From an uncultured Clostridia bacterium (GTDB lineage: Bacteria > Bacillota > Clostridia > Oscillospirales > Ruminococcaceae): 6,206 nucleotides of DNA. Below are positions 1-6,059 of this stretch, piece after piece; the first letter of the stretch is position 1, and every line of letters begins with the position of its first letter. The stretch is from the NCBI GenBank assembly GCA_947624425.1, contig CANQKG010000091.1, positions 1 through 6,206 on the forward strand, given 5' to 3'. The position numbers and the translations under genes are program-made. Under the pieces are notes generated by a model that saw only the letters and a list, made by a program, of their open reading frames with translations, had not been told where the DNA came from and made no database searches.

Positions 1-1760
1 CTATTATCGATCAGCTCCGTCGCATACCGATAATAGTCCTTTGCGTACCGGTACTGCCGTAAGCTGTACTCGCCGAATTCCACGCCGAGGTGGCTTTTGA
101 ACTCGCACCAGTTCGACCACAAAAGGCCGCAGGCGGCGATATAGCAATAGATTTTTGCCCGGATCGCATCGGTACACGCTTCCCCCGCCTGCTCAAAATA
201 GATTTGGATCAGCCTGTCCACCTGCCGCTTATGATACAGGCTGTAGATGCAGAACATGGCGATATCCACATGAGGATCCTGCATACCGGCGTACTCCCAG
301 TCGGTCAGCTGCAATGCCTCGCCGTCCGGCGTGTCATAAAACAGGAAATTGTCCGGCACCGCGTCGATATGGGTCAGGCAGAGGTCGGTTCTGGTCTGCT
401 TTGCATATTCCCGCAGCGACAGCACGTTTTCCTTGGTTTTAATATAGTCCCGGTAGATGGAAGGTCTGCCCTCCCAGAGCGATTCATAAAACACGATCTG
501 CCCGAAAATATCGAAGGTATGCCCGACGCGCAGCTTCATTTTATGAAAATCCGAAAGCAGCTTCATACATTTTTTCAGATCCTCGGTATCGTCCGCGTCG
601 CAGACCCGCACTCCGTTTAAAAACTTTGTGATCTTATAACCGTTTTGCGGGTCGATAAATACCGGGTCATCGCACAGGCCGAGGCCGGATATCGTCCGAA
701 ACACCTCGGCTTCATGCTCCCGGTCGATCAGCTGATCCGTTCCCTCGCCCGGGATCCGCATGATGTACTTTCCGCCCTTTGCGGTAAACAGGAAGCTCCG
801 GTTGGTCATCCCCTTTTTGAGAACACTGATATCGGTGATCTCATCCTCCCGGCAGGAAAGCGCTTTTGCAATCGCCCGGATCGCGTCCGACTGAAGCTGA
901 TTGGAGTCCGAATCCAGATCCCGCAGCTGCTCATAGGTGTTGATCTCCACCACATCGGTGCTTTTTACCACCTTCGCGCAGAGGATCATCCGATCCTTTT
1001 GGCAAAGCGTTTCCTCCCAAAAGCAATCCGCATATCGGGCGGTATCCATCTCCCCAAGCCGCTTTCGCACGACCGCCGCCTCCGGCTCGGCCAGATAGGC
1101 GATCCCCACCATGGCGTTCCCCGCAATTCTCTCCGGTACCAGAGCAAGCTCCGTTTTTCGGGTCACCCTCACACTCGACTCTTCCTCGATCAAATCGCTC
1201 ACCATATACCAGCTGTACAGCTCCGTTTTGTCAAAGGGATTACAGTCGCACCAAATATCACAGGGAATGACATAGGTGTTGCGGATCCGGTCGGAAACGA
1301 GCGCCAGAGAATGAAGATTGTTCTTTGCGGCATACTCCTCATTGACTGCAAGGTCTACCCCGTAATCATCGATCAAATACTCGAACGCTTCCTTCATAAA
1401 GCCGACCACGACGGTGATATCCTTTATCCCGACCTCATGCAGCTGCTTTATCAATCTGTCGATCAGCTTCTCGCCGTTGACCTCCAGCAGCGCTTTCGGC
1501 GTAGAAAGATTGATCGGCACCATTCTCATGCCAAACCCCGCCGCCAGAATGATCGCGTTGCGGGGCGCTTTTTCCCGGATTTGCGTGCGCGCCAGCTCGG
1601 TCAGCCCTGCCTCCTCGCTGAGGTAGCCCTGCTCCGTTAAGGATCGCAGCGACCGATTGACCACGCCGAGGCTGTGGCCGGACGCCTCCGCCAAGGCGCG
1701 CTGATTGCTGTACGGCTCATGCAGCAATGTGCGCAATATGTCCGCTTCCTGCAAATTCAT
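1..1760 (-). CDS. wHTH / CTP:phosphocholine cytidylyltransferase / choline kinase fusion (LicC-LicA type), 3' end outside window
   Basis: This frame is open from ATG at 1760 to the left edge, giving at least 586 residues with no stop; the C-terminus lies just outside. Residues 1-62 resemble a winged helix-turn-helix (recognition region near SLGVVNRSLRSL, 30-41). Residues 68-290 are a nucleotidyltransferase of the LicC/RmlA type: signature ILAAGFGMRM at 71-80, STPKALLEV from 86, and a likely metal-binding aspartate at D168 (IPCDIW). Residues 295-586 are a choline/aminoglycoside kinase fold: KKGMTNRSF near 318, IMRIPGEGT, the catalytic H-I-D-A-V-P-D-N loop with H464, D466 and N471, and the metal-binding DWEYAG at D487. 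By homology it would phosphorylate choline (or ethanolamine or a similar alcohol) and activate the product with CTP, for phosphocholine decoration of teichoic acid or glycan in the cytoplasm. ATG 1760 is preferred over in-frame ATG 1766 because AAGGAG sits 8 nt from it but only 2 nt from 1766. It lies 49 nt after the ASKHA gene. The exact substrate is uncertain. Confidence 0.88.
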   Translation of the reverse strand, partial: MNLQEADILRTLLHEPYSNQRALAEASGHSLGVVNRSLRSLTEQGYLSEEAGLTELARTQIREKAPRNAIILAAGFGMRMVPINLSTPKALLEVNGEKLIDRLIKQLHEVGIKDITVVVGFMKEAFEYLIDDYGVDLAVNEEYAAKNNLHSLALVSDRIRNTYVIPCDIWCDCNPFDKTELYSWYMVSDLIEEESSVRVTRKTELALVPERIAGNAMVGIAYLAEPEAAVVRKRLGEMDTARYADCFWEETLCQKDRMILCAKVVKSTDVVEINTYEQLRDLDSDSNQLQSDAIRAIAKALSCREDEITDISVLKKGMTNRSFLFTAKGGKYIMRIPGEGTDQLIDREHEAEVFRTISGLGLCDDPVFIDPQNGYKITKFLNGVRVCDADDTEDLKKCMKLLSDFHKMKLRVGHTFDIFGQIVFYESLWEGRPSIYRDYIKTKENVLSLREYAKQTRTDLCLTHIDAVPDNFLFYDTPDGEALQLTDWEYAGMQDPHVDIAMFCIYSLYHKRQVDRLIQIYFEQAGEACTDAIRAKIYCYIAACGLLWSNWCEFKSHLGVEFGEYSLRQYRYAKDYYRYATELIDN

Positions 1761-1768
1761 GAACATCT

Positions 1769-1774
1769 CTCCTT
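1769..1774 (-). promoter_or_regulatory. Ribosome binding site deciding the start of the LicC/LicA-type fusion
   Basis: AAGGAG on the minus strand lies 8 nt before ATG 1760 and only 2 nt before the in-frame ATG at 1766. It therefore supports the start at 1760. Confidence 0.75.
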
Positions 1775-1809
1775 GTATTTTCGTGAACAAACAGATAAAC
1801 CAAACCGCC

Positions 1810-3303
1810 TTATTGCTCCGACCGGGCGAAGCTGCAAAACGAAAGGCGATCGATAAAGCGCTCGTTAAAATCGGGATCTCCGCCGAGATTTACCGGTATG
1901 GCCGCTTTTGTAAGCTGCCGAAGCTCCGCACGGCGGCGCCGGTTTAACAGAAGATGCTCCGCTCCGGCAAGCGCCCCGTTTCCGATTGCCCGTGCCTTCC
2001 CGCCGAGCGCGGCCGGTATCAGACCGATCCGAACGGCGCCGGAAAGGTCAATATGTCCGCCGAAGCCCCCGGCGATGCAGAGCTCGGATATTTCCTCTGC
2101 CGCCGTCCCCGAAGCCTTCATCAGCGTTTCGATACCGGCGGCGATCGCGGCTTTTGCAAGCTGCGCCGCCCGAATATCGGCCTGTGTGAGCTTCACCCCC
2201 GACGCCGGGATCTGCAATTCCTCCTGCGCCGCCCCGCTTTCGTCTATCATGCCGAGCGCCAGAAAAGCCGCAAGGGCGTCCAGCAGTCCGGAGCCGCACA
2301 GCCCCACGGGAGCGGCGTCCCCGATCGTATGGAACCGTATCCTTCCGTTTTCCGTCCATACCCGGTCGATCGCGCCGGGTATGCTGCCGCAGCCGCACGA
2401 AATTCCCGCGCCTTCAAACGCAGGCCCCGCCGCGGCCGAGGTCACAAAAAGCGTTCCGTCTTTCCAGAGGGCGATCTCCCCGTTTGTCCCTATATCACAA
2501 AGCATATTGGTCTCGCCTGCACGGCAGATACCGCTTGAAAGCACCGCACAGGTGATATCCGCTCCTACAAAAGCGCCGATACAGGGCGGCAGATAGGCAT
2601 TTCCGCCAAAAGCCGGCAATTCTTCATCAAACAGCCTGTCCGCCTGAAACGGCGCCCGCGAAAGGCAGGTCACATCCTGCCCTGTCAGCAGGTAGAGCAT
2701 GGTGGTATTGCCGGTGATGACAAAAGAATTCACCGTTTCACCCGCCCTTCCCGCTTCGGAAAGAATGCGGGCAAGCATACGGCTCACACATTCGGTCACC
2801 CCGCCGCGCAGCCGCCGCGCGTCACCCGACAGCGCGGCCGATATCCGCCCCATCACGTCGGCGGCACATCCGCACTGCGGATTTTCAGCGCCTGCTTCTC
2901 CGACCGGCTCTCCCGTGACCAGATCACAGATCCGCACCGCCAGAGTGGTGGTGCCGATATCGATCGCCGCGCCCAGCTTGCCCGGCATGGGATCGGCTGC
3001 ATTTGCCGCCGTCCTGCCGCCGAGTTCAATCTGCTTTGATTTAACCTCTTCGGGAAGAGTGACCGCAGCGTCGCCAAGCAGGATCGCCTGACAGATCAAA
3101 CGCCCGCCGAAAGCCCGCTCCCGCTCGTTCGGTTCTGAAACAAAGCCTCGGATCTCCGCTTTGCATTTGCCGCAATTTCCGTGTCCGCCGCAGGGTTTGG
3201 CTATATCAATACCGCCGCTTTCCAGAACTTTTGCAAGAGCATCCGGCGCATGAAAAGATACCTTCCAAGTCTTTGCGCCGCGCCGTACCGTCAGCGTATT
3301 CAA
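1810..3303 (-). CDS. Corrinoid-activation-type protein: N-terminal [2Fe-2S] ferredoxin plus ASKHA ATPase domain (DUF4445, RACo-like)
   Basis: This 497-residue protein probably performs ATP-dependent reductive reactivation of the cobalt in a corrinoid protein, returning inactive Co(II) to Co(I) in the cytoplasm. The N-terminal plant-type ferredoxin domain shows cysteines C38, C44, C47 and C71 (CGGHGNCGKC then LIC). After a short linker (about 85-110) comes the ASKHA nucleotide-binding region: AIDIGTTT with D115, ITGNTTM around N199, a second phosphate loop CDIGTNGEIALW with D270, and the adenosine motif AGGFGGH at 411-417. It is shorter than characterised RACo proteins (above 600 residues as I recall), so the linker/middle region looks reduced. 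The start is TTG at 3303, whose last two bases are shared with the TGA stop of the methyltransferase gene (TTGA overlap). No strong Shine-Dalgarno is seen, which suggests translational coupling. Activation of the co-encoded corrinoid protein follows from family knowledge and gene order and is not shown here. Confidence 0.9.
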   Translation of the reverse strand: MNTLTVRRGAKTWKVSFHAPDALAKVLESGGIDIAKPCGGHGNCGKCKAEIRGFVSEPNERERAFGGRLICQAILLGDAAVTLPEEVKSKQIELGGRTAANAADPMPGKLGAAIDIGTTTLAVRICDLVTGEPVGEAGAENPQCGCAADVMGRISAALSGDARRLRGGVTECVSRMLARILSEAGRAGETVNSFVITGNTTMLYLLTGQDVTCLSRAPFQADRLFDEELPAFGGNAYLPPCIGAFVGADITCAVLSSGICRAGETNMLCDIGTNGEIALWKDGTLFVTSAAAGPAFEGAGISCGCGSIPGAIDRVWTENGRIRFHTIGDAAPVGLCGSGLLDALAAFLALGMIDESGAAQEELQIPASGVKLTQADIRAAQLAKAAIAAGIETLMKASGTAAEEISELCIAGGFGGHIDLSGAVRIGLIPAALGGKARAIGNGALAGAEHLLLNRRRRAELRQLTKAAIPVNLGGDPDFNERFIDRLSFCSFARSEQ

Positions 3304-4325
3304 CGCTCTATGGCCCCGTCTTTATCGAATTTGGCAGCCGCGTCAAAGAACGCGTCGATATTCTCCCACCGCGCCATCGGAGGGACGTCGCAGCCGGTAG
3401 ACAGGATAAAATTCGGATTGCCGCCGCATTCCGCCAAAAGCGACTTGACCGCTTTTTTAACGCTTTCCGGCGTTCCGTGCCGCAGCTCGCCCGCAGGATC
3501 GATATTGCCCATCACGACGGTATTTTCGTCCACACGGTCAAGAATCTCTTTCATCGAAACGGCGTTGCCGAAATGGTAAGCCGCCGCACCGGTGGAAAGA
3601 ATGCTGTCTAGGCTCTGCACGGTATTGTTGCCGCAGTTGTGATAAAGCAGGAGAAAGCTGTCGTCCTGCAGCGCATCCACGATTTTTTTGACATAAGGCG
3701 ACGAAAACTCATCCATCATCGCCGGAGAGAGTACGCCTGCCAGCGGTTCCGCCATCAGAATTCCGTTTGCACCCGCAGCCTTATAGGCAGTTCCGTAGGC
3801 GATCAGAAATTCCGTTGCCTTATCCAGCACAAGCTGTACCGTTTCGGGCTCGTCGTAGCAAAGGTACATGATCTCGGTCACGTCAAGAAGCCTTCCCGCC
3901 AAAGAATAGGGTCCGATCATGCCCGCAAAAACCGGCCTGTCCCCGATGCGGTCAACCGCCTTCCGGACGCCGTCGATATATAAACCCGTCCGTCCGGCTC
4001 CCACAGGAGGGATTGCCATGGCTTCGGCTCCCTCTCCGGAGGAGATGACCGCCCCCTTCACCGTCGGCACCTCGTCCTCCCGGATCACGATCTGCGCGCC
4101 GAAGCACTCCGCCTCGACCGACAGATCCATCAAGCTCACTGCGGCGGCCGCATCGACCCTCTCGGCGATCCGCGCCATTCCCTCCGCCTGAAGATCACTG
4201 TCGGATATCAGCTCCCGCACCGTGACCCCCATCAGCTGTATTGCCGGAAAAGACAGTATGGGCAACGGCTTTTTGACCTTCGTCTGTGTCTGCTCCTCCA
4301 GCCATTTTTTCATATTCCGTTTCAT
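3300..4325 (-). CDS. Uroporphyrinogen-decarboxylase-fold corrinoid methyltransferase (MtaA/CmuA/OdmB-like superfamily)
   Basis: This 341-residue protein has the length of methylcobamide methyltransferases of the UROD superfamily. The visible zinc/thiol-activation ligands are H229 and C231 in YHNCGNN and C312 in LSTGCD, the H-x-C...C pattern of MtaA-type methyltransferases. True haem-pathway HemE lacks this pattern. Other family-like segments are MIGPYSLAG, the strand ILMAEPLAG and VVMGNIDPAGEL. It probably transfers a methyl group between the co-encoded corrinoid protein and a donor or acceptor, and direction and substrate cannot be read from the sequence. It starts at ATG 4325 with AGGAGG 10 nt upstream; an in-frame ATG 12 nt further in is less well placed. 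It follows the DUF2284 gene by 43 nt and overlaps the ASKHA gene by 4 nt. A methoxyl/methylamine/methylthiol demethylase role is possible. Haem biosynthesis is unlikely given its neighbours. Confidence 0.88.
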   Translation of the reverse strand: MKRNMKKWLEEQTQTKVKKPLPILSFPAIQLMGVTVRELISDSDLQAEGMARIAERVDAAAAVSLMDLSVEAECFGAQIVIREDEVPTVKGAVISSGEGAEAMAIPPVGAGRTGLYIDGVRKAVDRIGDRPVFAGMIGPYSLAGRLLDVTEIMYLCYDEPETVQLVLDKATEFLIAYGTAYKAAGANGILMAEPLAGVLSPAMMDEFSSPYVKKIVDALQDDSFLLLYHNCGNNTVQSLDSILSTGAAAYHFGNAVSMKEILDRVDENTVVMGNIDPAGELRHGTPESVKKAVKSLLAECGGNPNFILSTGCDVPPMARWENIDAFFDAAAKFDKDGAIER

Positions 4326-4335
4326 GGATCTGCTT

Positions 4336-4341
4336 CCTCCT
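4336..4341 (-). promoter_or_regulatory. Ribosome binding site of the UROD-fold methyltransferase gene
   Basis: AGGAGG on the minus strand lies 10 nt before ATG 4325. It is the only strong Shine-Dalgarno inside the four-gene operon, since the genes on either side start in stop-codon overlaps. Confidence 0.7.
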
Positions 4342-4368
4342 CAGCCGTTTACCGGAAGATCCGGCGCA

Positions 4369-4920
4369 TTACAACAGCACCGCTCCAAAATATGTCACCG
4401 TATCGGGACCGTTTACGTACCGCATACCCGCGGCGGCAGACAGGGCGGTCACATCCACCCCGTAGACCTCCAGCGAGGGCATCGCCCGCTCCGGGCGGCG
4501 GCACGGCCGGCCGGTTCTCATTCCGCACACGCTGCAAAGCCTGCACCCGCCCGCTCCGAGATGAAGCGCTGTCACACCGAGACGGTCGGCCGCGTCCCAA
4601 AGGCGCTGCCCCAACTCGTTATGCCGATCTCCCGCCGCCTTCATCCCCTCGAAATCAAAGCTGTCCGCAAGCGGACTGACGGTCTGATAGACAAGTGCCT
4701 TCTCATATCGGCGCAGCTGCCCGATCAGCCGGTCGATCGATCCGATACTCGGCGGACACATATAGCAGCCGCCGTAATTTCCGCAGGAATTGGCTTCGCA
4801 CAATGCCAAAAAAGAACGGTCGGTTTTGATCTCCTTTACCGAAATGATCTCGGCTCGCTCGGCGCCGAGCGCAAGCGCGGTTTCCCGCAATACGGTCAAA
4901 GGATCGCCGGGCATGGTCAT
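4369..4920 (-). CDS. DUF2284 cysteine-rich predicted metal-binding protein
   Basis: This 183-residue soluble protein has two cysteine clusters. The first is C41, C46, C52 and C55 (NYGGCYMCPP); the second is C126, C129, C132 and C140 (GGCRLCSVCGM then RPC). The layout matches the DUF2284 family of predicted metal-binding proteins, and eight cysteines in two groups of four suggest two Fe-S clusters (inference). There is no signal peptide or membrane segment. ATG 4920 overlaps the TGA stop of the corrinoid gene in an ATGA, so it is probably translationally coupled; a second ATG at 4914 is possible. DUF2284 genes are, to my knowledge, often found beside corrinoid/UROD methyltransferases, but no biochemical role is established. 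An electron carrier for cobalt reactivation or a maturation/accessory factor would fit this position. Confidence 0.85.
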   Translation of the reverse strand: MTMPGDPLTVLRETALALGAERAEIISVKEIKTDRSFLALCEANSCGNYGGCYMCPPSIGSIDRLIGQLRRYEKALVYQTVSPLADSFDFEGMKAAGDRHNELGQRLWDAADRLGVTALHLGAGGCRLCSVCGMRTGRPCRRPERAMPSLEVYGVDVTALSAAAGMRYVNGPDTVTYFGAVLL

Positions 4921-5552
4921 AACCGGTTACACAGCTCCACCGCTTTTTCCGCAGCACTCGCCGCGTCCGGCGTATAGGCGTCCGCGCCGATCTCGTCACA
5001 GAAAGCCTGCGTCACCGGCGCGCCGCCGATCATGATCTTCATCCGATCCCGGATCCCGGCCGCCTCGGCCGCTTTCACAACCTCCCCCATGACCGGCATA
5101 GTCGTGGTCAAAAGGGCGGAGAGGCAGATCAGCTTGCAATCCTGCTCGATCGCCGTGTTGATAAAGGTCTCGGGCGCGACATCGGTGCCCAGATCGATGA
5201 CCTCCAGCCCCTTGCCTTCGATCATCATCTTGACCAAATTTTTCCCGATATCATGCAGATCTCCCTGCACGGTACCGATGCAGACCCGACCGGAGGCCTT
5301 TGTGCCTTCGGCGGCCAGCAGCGGCTTGAGAAGCGCCGCGCCCTGGTTCATCGCCCGCGCAGCCACAAGAACCTCGGGGACAAAGATCTCGTTATTTTTG
5401 AATTTGACGCCGATCACGTTCATGCCGGACATCAAGCCTTCCTCCAAAATCCTCTGGGCGGAGAACCCCTCATCGATCGCCTGCTGAACCAGCGTTTTTA
5501 CGTCTTTTGCCCTTCCCGCCTGAAGTTTGGCAGAAATTTCCTCCAAAATCAT
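4917..5552 (-). CDS. Corrinoid (cobalamin-binding) methyl-carrier protein, MtaC/MttC/MtbC-like
   Basis: This 211-residue protein carries the methyl group on a cobalamin cofactor during methyl transfer. Residues 1-85 form the helical cap domain found in methionine synthase and methyltransferase corrinoid proteins (B12-binding_2 type). Residues 88-211 form the Rossmann-like B12-binding domain. The cobalamin signature is exact: D98-x-H100-x-x-G103 (GDLHDIGKN), 41 residues to S145-x-L147, then 28 residues to G176-G177. H100 is the expected lower cobalt ligand. The start is ATG 5552, with AAGGCGG 8 nt upstream. The frame is open further back to an ATG at 5654, but that extension would run through the promoter -10 and encode sequence foreign to the family. 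It is the first gene of the operon, and its stop overlaps the DUF2284 start. Which methylated compound feeds it is unknown. Confidence 0.95.
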   Translation of the reverse strand: MILEEISAKLQAGRAKDVKTLVQQAIDEGFSAQRILEEGLMSGMNVIGVKFKNNEIFVPEVLVAARAMNQGAALLKPLLAAEGTKASGRVCIGTVQGDLHDIGKNLVKMMIEGKGLEVIDLGTDVAPETFINTAIEQDCKLICLSALLTTTMPVMGEVVKAAEAAGIRDRMKIMIGGAPVTQAFCDEIGADAYTPDAASAAEKAVELCNRL

Positions 5553-5560
5553 CCTATATA

Positions 5561-5567
5561 CCGCCTT
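5561..5567 (-). promoter_or_regulatory. Ribosome binding site deciding the corrinoid protein start
   Basis: AAGGCGG on the minus strand lies 8 nt before ATG 5552. It resembles AAGGAGG with one mismatch and supports this start over the longer upstream reading. Confidence 0.65.
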
Positions 5568-5612
5568 TCCGGAAAATCGATCCGCATCTGGATGGCGCAC
5601 ATCATCTTCCCC

Positions 5613-5641
5613 ATTATACGACAGATCGAATAAAAAATCAA
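5613..5641 (-). promoter_or_regulatory. Sigma-A-type promoter of the corrinoid methyltransferase operon
   Basis: On the minus strand, TTGATT (5641-5636) is followed after exactly 17 bp by a perfect TATAAT (5618-5613). The spacer holds an A/T-rich run. Transcription would start near 5606, leaving a leader of about 54 nt before the corrinoid gene. The leader is too short for a full cobalamin riboswitch, and no B12-box is seen. This is a match to consensus and has not been measured. Confidence 0.7.
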
Positions 5642-5670
5642 TCCCGCATTGCAAAACTAAAAATTACCTG

Positions 5671-5699
5671 CGATAAATCCTGTCGAATCACACAGACTA
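5671..5699 (+). promoter_or_regulatory. Candidate forespore (sigma-G/sigma-F-like) promoter of the SASP gene
   Basis: CGATA (5671-5675) and CAGACTA (5693-5699) are separated by 17 bp. They loosely resemble the GHATR / CATACTA elements of forespore promoters: six of seven match in the -10, while the -35 is poor. Transcription would begin about 50 nt before the gene. SASP genes are normally forespore-specific, which is the main reason to propose it. Confidence 0.3.
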
Positions 5700-5756
5700 C
5701 TACTGCAAACGCAAAGTCGCAGGAAAAAGAATTTTGAGTACAAGGAGATTAATATC

Positions 5757-5951
5757 ATGGCTAGAAGCAACAAGCTGGTTGTACCGGCAGCACGCGAGGC
5801 GCTGGATCGTTTCAAGATGGAGTCCGCAAACGAGGTCGGCGTGAATCTCAAGCAGGGTTACAACGGTGATCTGACCTCCAAGCAGGCCGGTTCCGTGGGC
5901 GGTCAGATGGTCAAGAAGATGATCGAGGCCTACGAGAATTCCGCGAAATAA
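5757..5951 (+). CDS. Alpha/beta-type small acid-soluble spore protein (SASP)
   Basis: This 64-residue protein saturates spore DNA in the dormant forespore and protects it from UV, heat and chemicals; it is degraded during germination by the GPR protease. The sequence shows the N-terminal LVVPAAREALDRFKME helix (7-22), the GPR-site region around E22-S23-A24-N25-E26, and the conserved DNA-binding part GYNGDLTSKQAGSVGG (34-49) followed by QMVKKMIEAYE. Length and motifs match clostridial alpha/beta SASPs. ATG 5757 has AAGGAG 9 nt upstream. It is divergent from the methyl-transfer operon and ends 15 nt before a strong terminator, so it is monocistronic. Residue 23 is Ser, where the GPR site usually has a hydrophobic residue (Ile, Phe or Val). 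Confidence 0.95.
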   Translation: MARSNKLVVPAAREALDRFKMESANEVGVNLKQGYNGDLTSKQAGSVGGQMVKKMIEAYENSAK

Positions 5952-5966
5952 CCCATAAATCCTATC

Positions 5967-6006
5967 CACGAGATGCTCTTACGAGCATCTCGTGTTGCTT
6001 TATCTC
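5967..6006 (+). terminator. Rho-independent terminator after the SASP gene
   Basis: CACGAGATGCTC (5967-5978) pairs perfectly with GAGCATCTCGTG (5983-5994) around a TTAC loop, a 12-bp stem. It is followed by the pyrimidine-rich, T-interrupted tail TTGCTTTATCTCTCT. The minus-strand side lacks a good T-run, so it works mainly for the SASP transcript. Confidence 0.85.
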
Positions 6007-6059
6007 TCTCCCCATGTGAGACATAATTTCTTCTTATGGCTTCCGATTTAAGCTTTGGC

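Noticed and set aside
90..620. Plus-strand open frame of 176 codons
   Set aside because: Antisense shadow of the choline kinase domain, with no family resemblance.
645..1640. Long plus-strand open frame of 331 codons
   Set aside because: It is antisense to the LicC/LicA-type fusion, whose minus-strand frame carries clear nucleotidyltransferase and kinase motifs. The plus-strand product has no recognisable domain and no RBS.
1761..1809. Terminator or promoter between the ASKHA and LicC/LicA-type genes
   Set aside because: No stable stem with a T-run and no convincing -35/-10 pair could be found in these 49 nt.
1898..2596. Plus-strand frame of 232 codons rich in Pro/Ser/Ala
   Set aside because: Low-complexity antisense shadow of the ASKHA gene in GC-rich DNA.
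3300..4325. Haem-pathway HemE (true uroporphyrinogen decarboxylase)
   Set aside because: The H-x-C...C zinc-type ligands and the corrinoid neighbours indicate the methyltransferase branch, and no other haem gene is nearby.
4222..4977. Plus-strand frame of 251 codons
   Set aside because: Spans the antisense of three minus-strand genes and the gap between them. It has no domain and no RBS, whereas the minus strand holds conserved families.
5553..5606. Cobalamin riboswitch upstream of the corrinoid operon
   Set aside because: The predicted leader is only about 54 nt and no B12-box or multi-stem layout is visible.
5553..5654. N-terminal extension of the corrinoid protein to ATG 5654
   Set aside because: The extra 34 residues do not resemble the family. 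They would be encoded across the TATAAT -10, and ATG 5552 has a well-spaced RBS.
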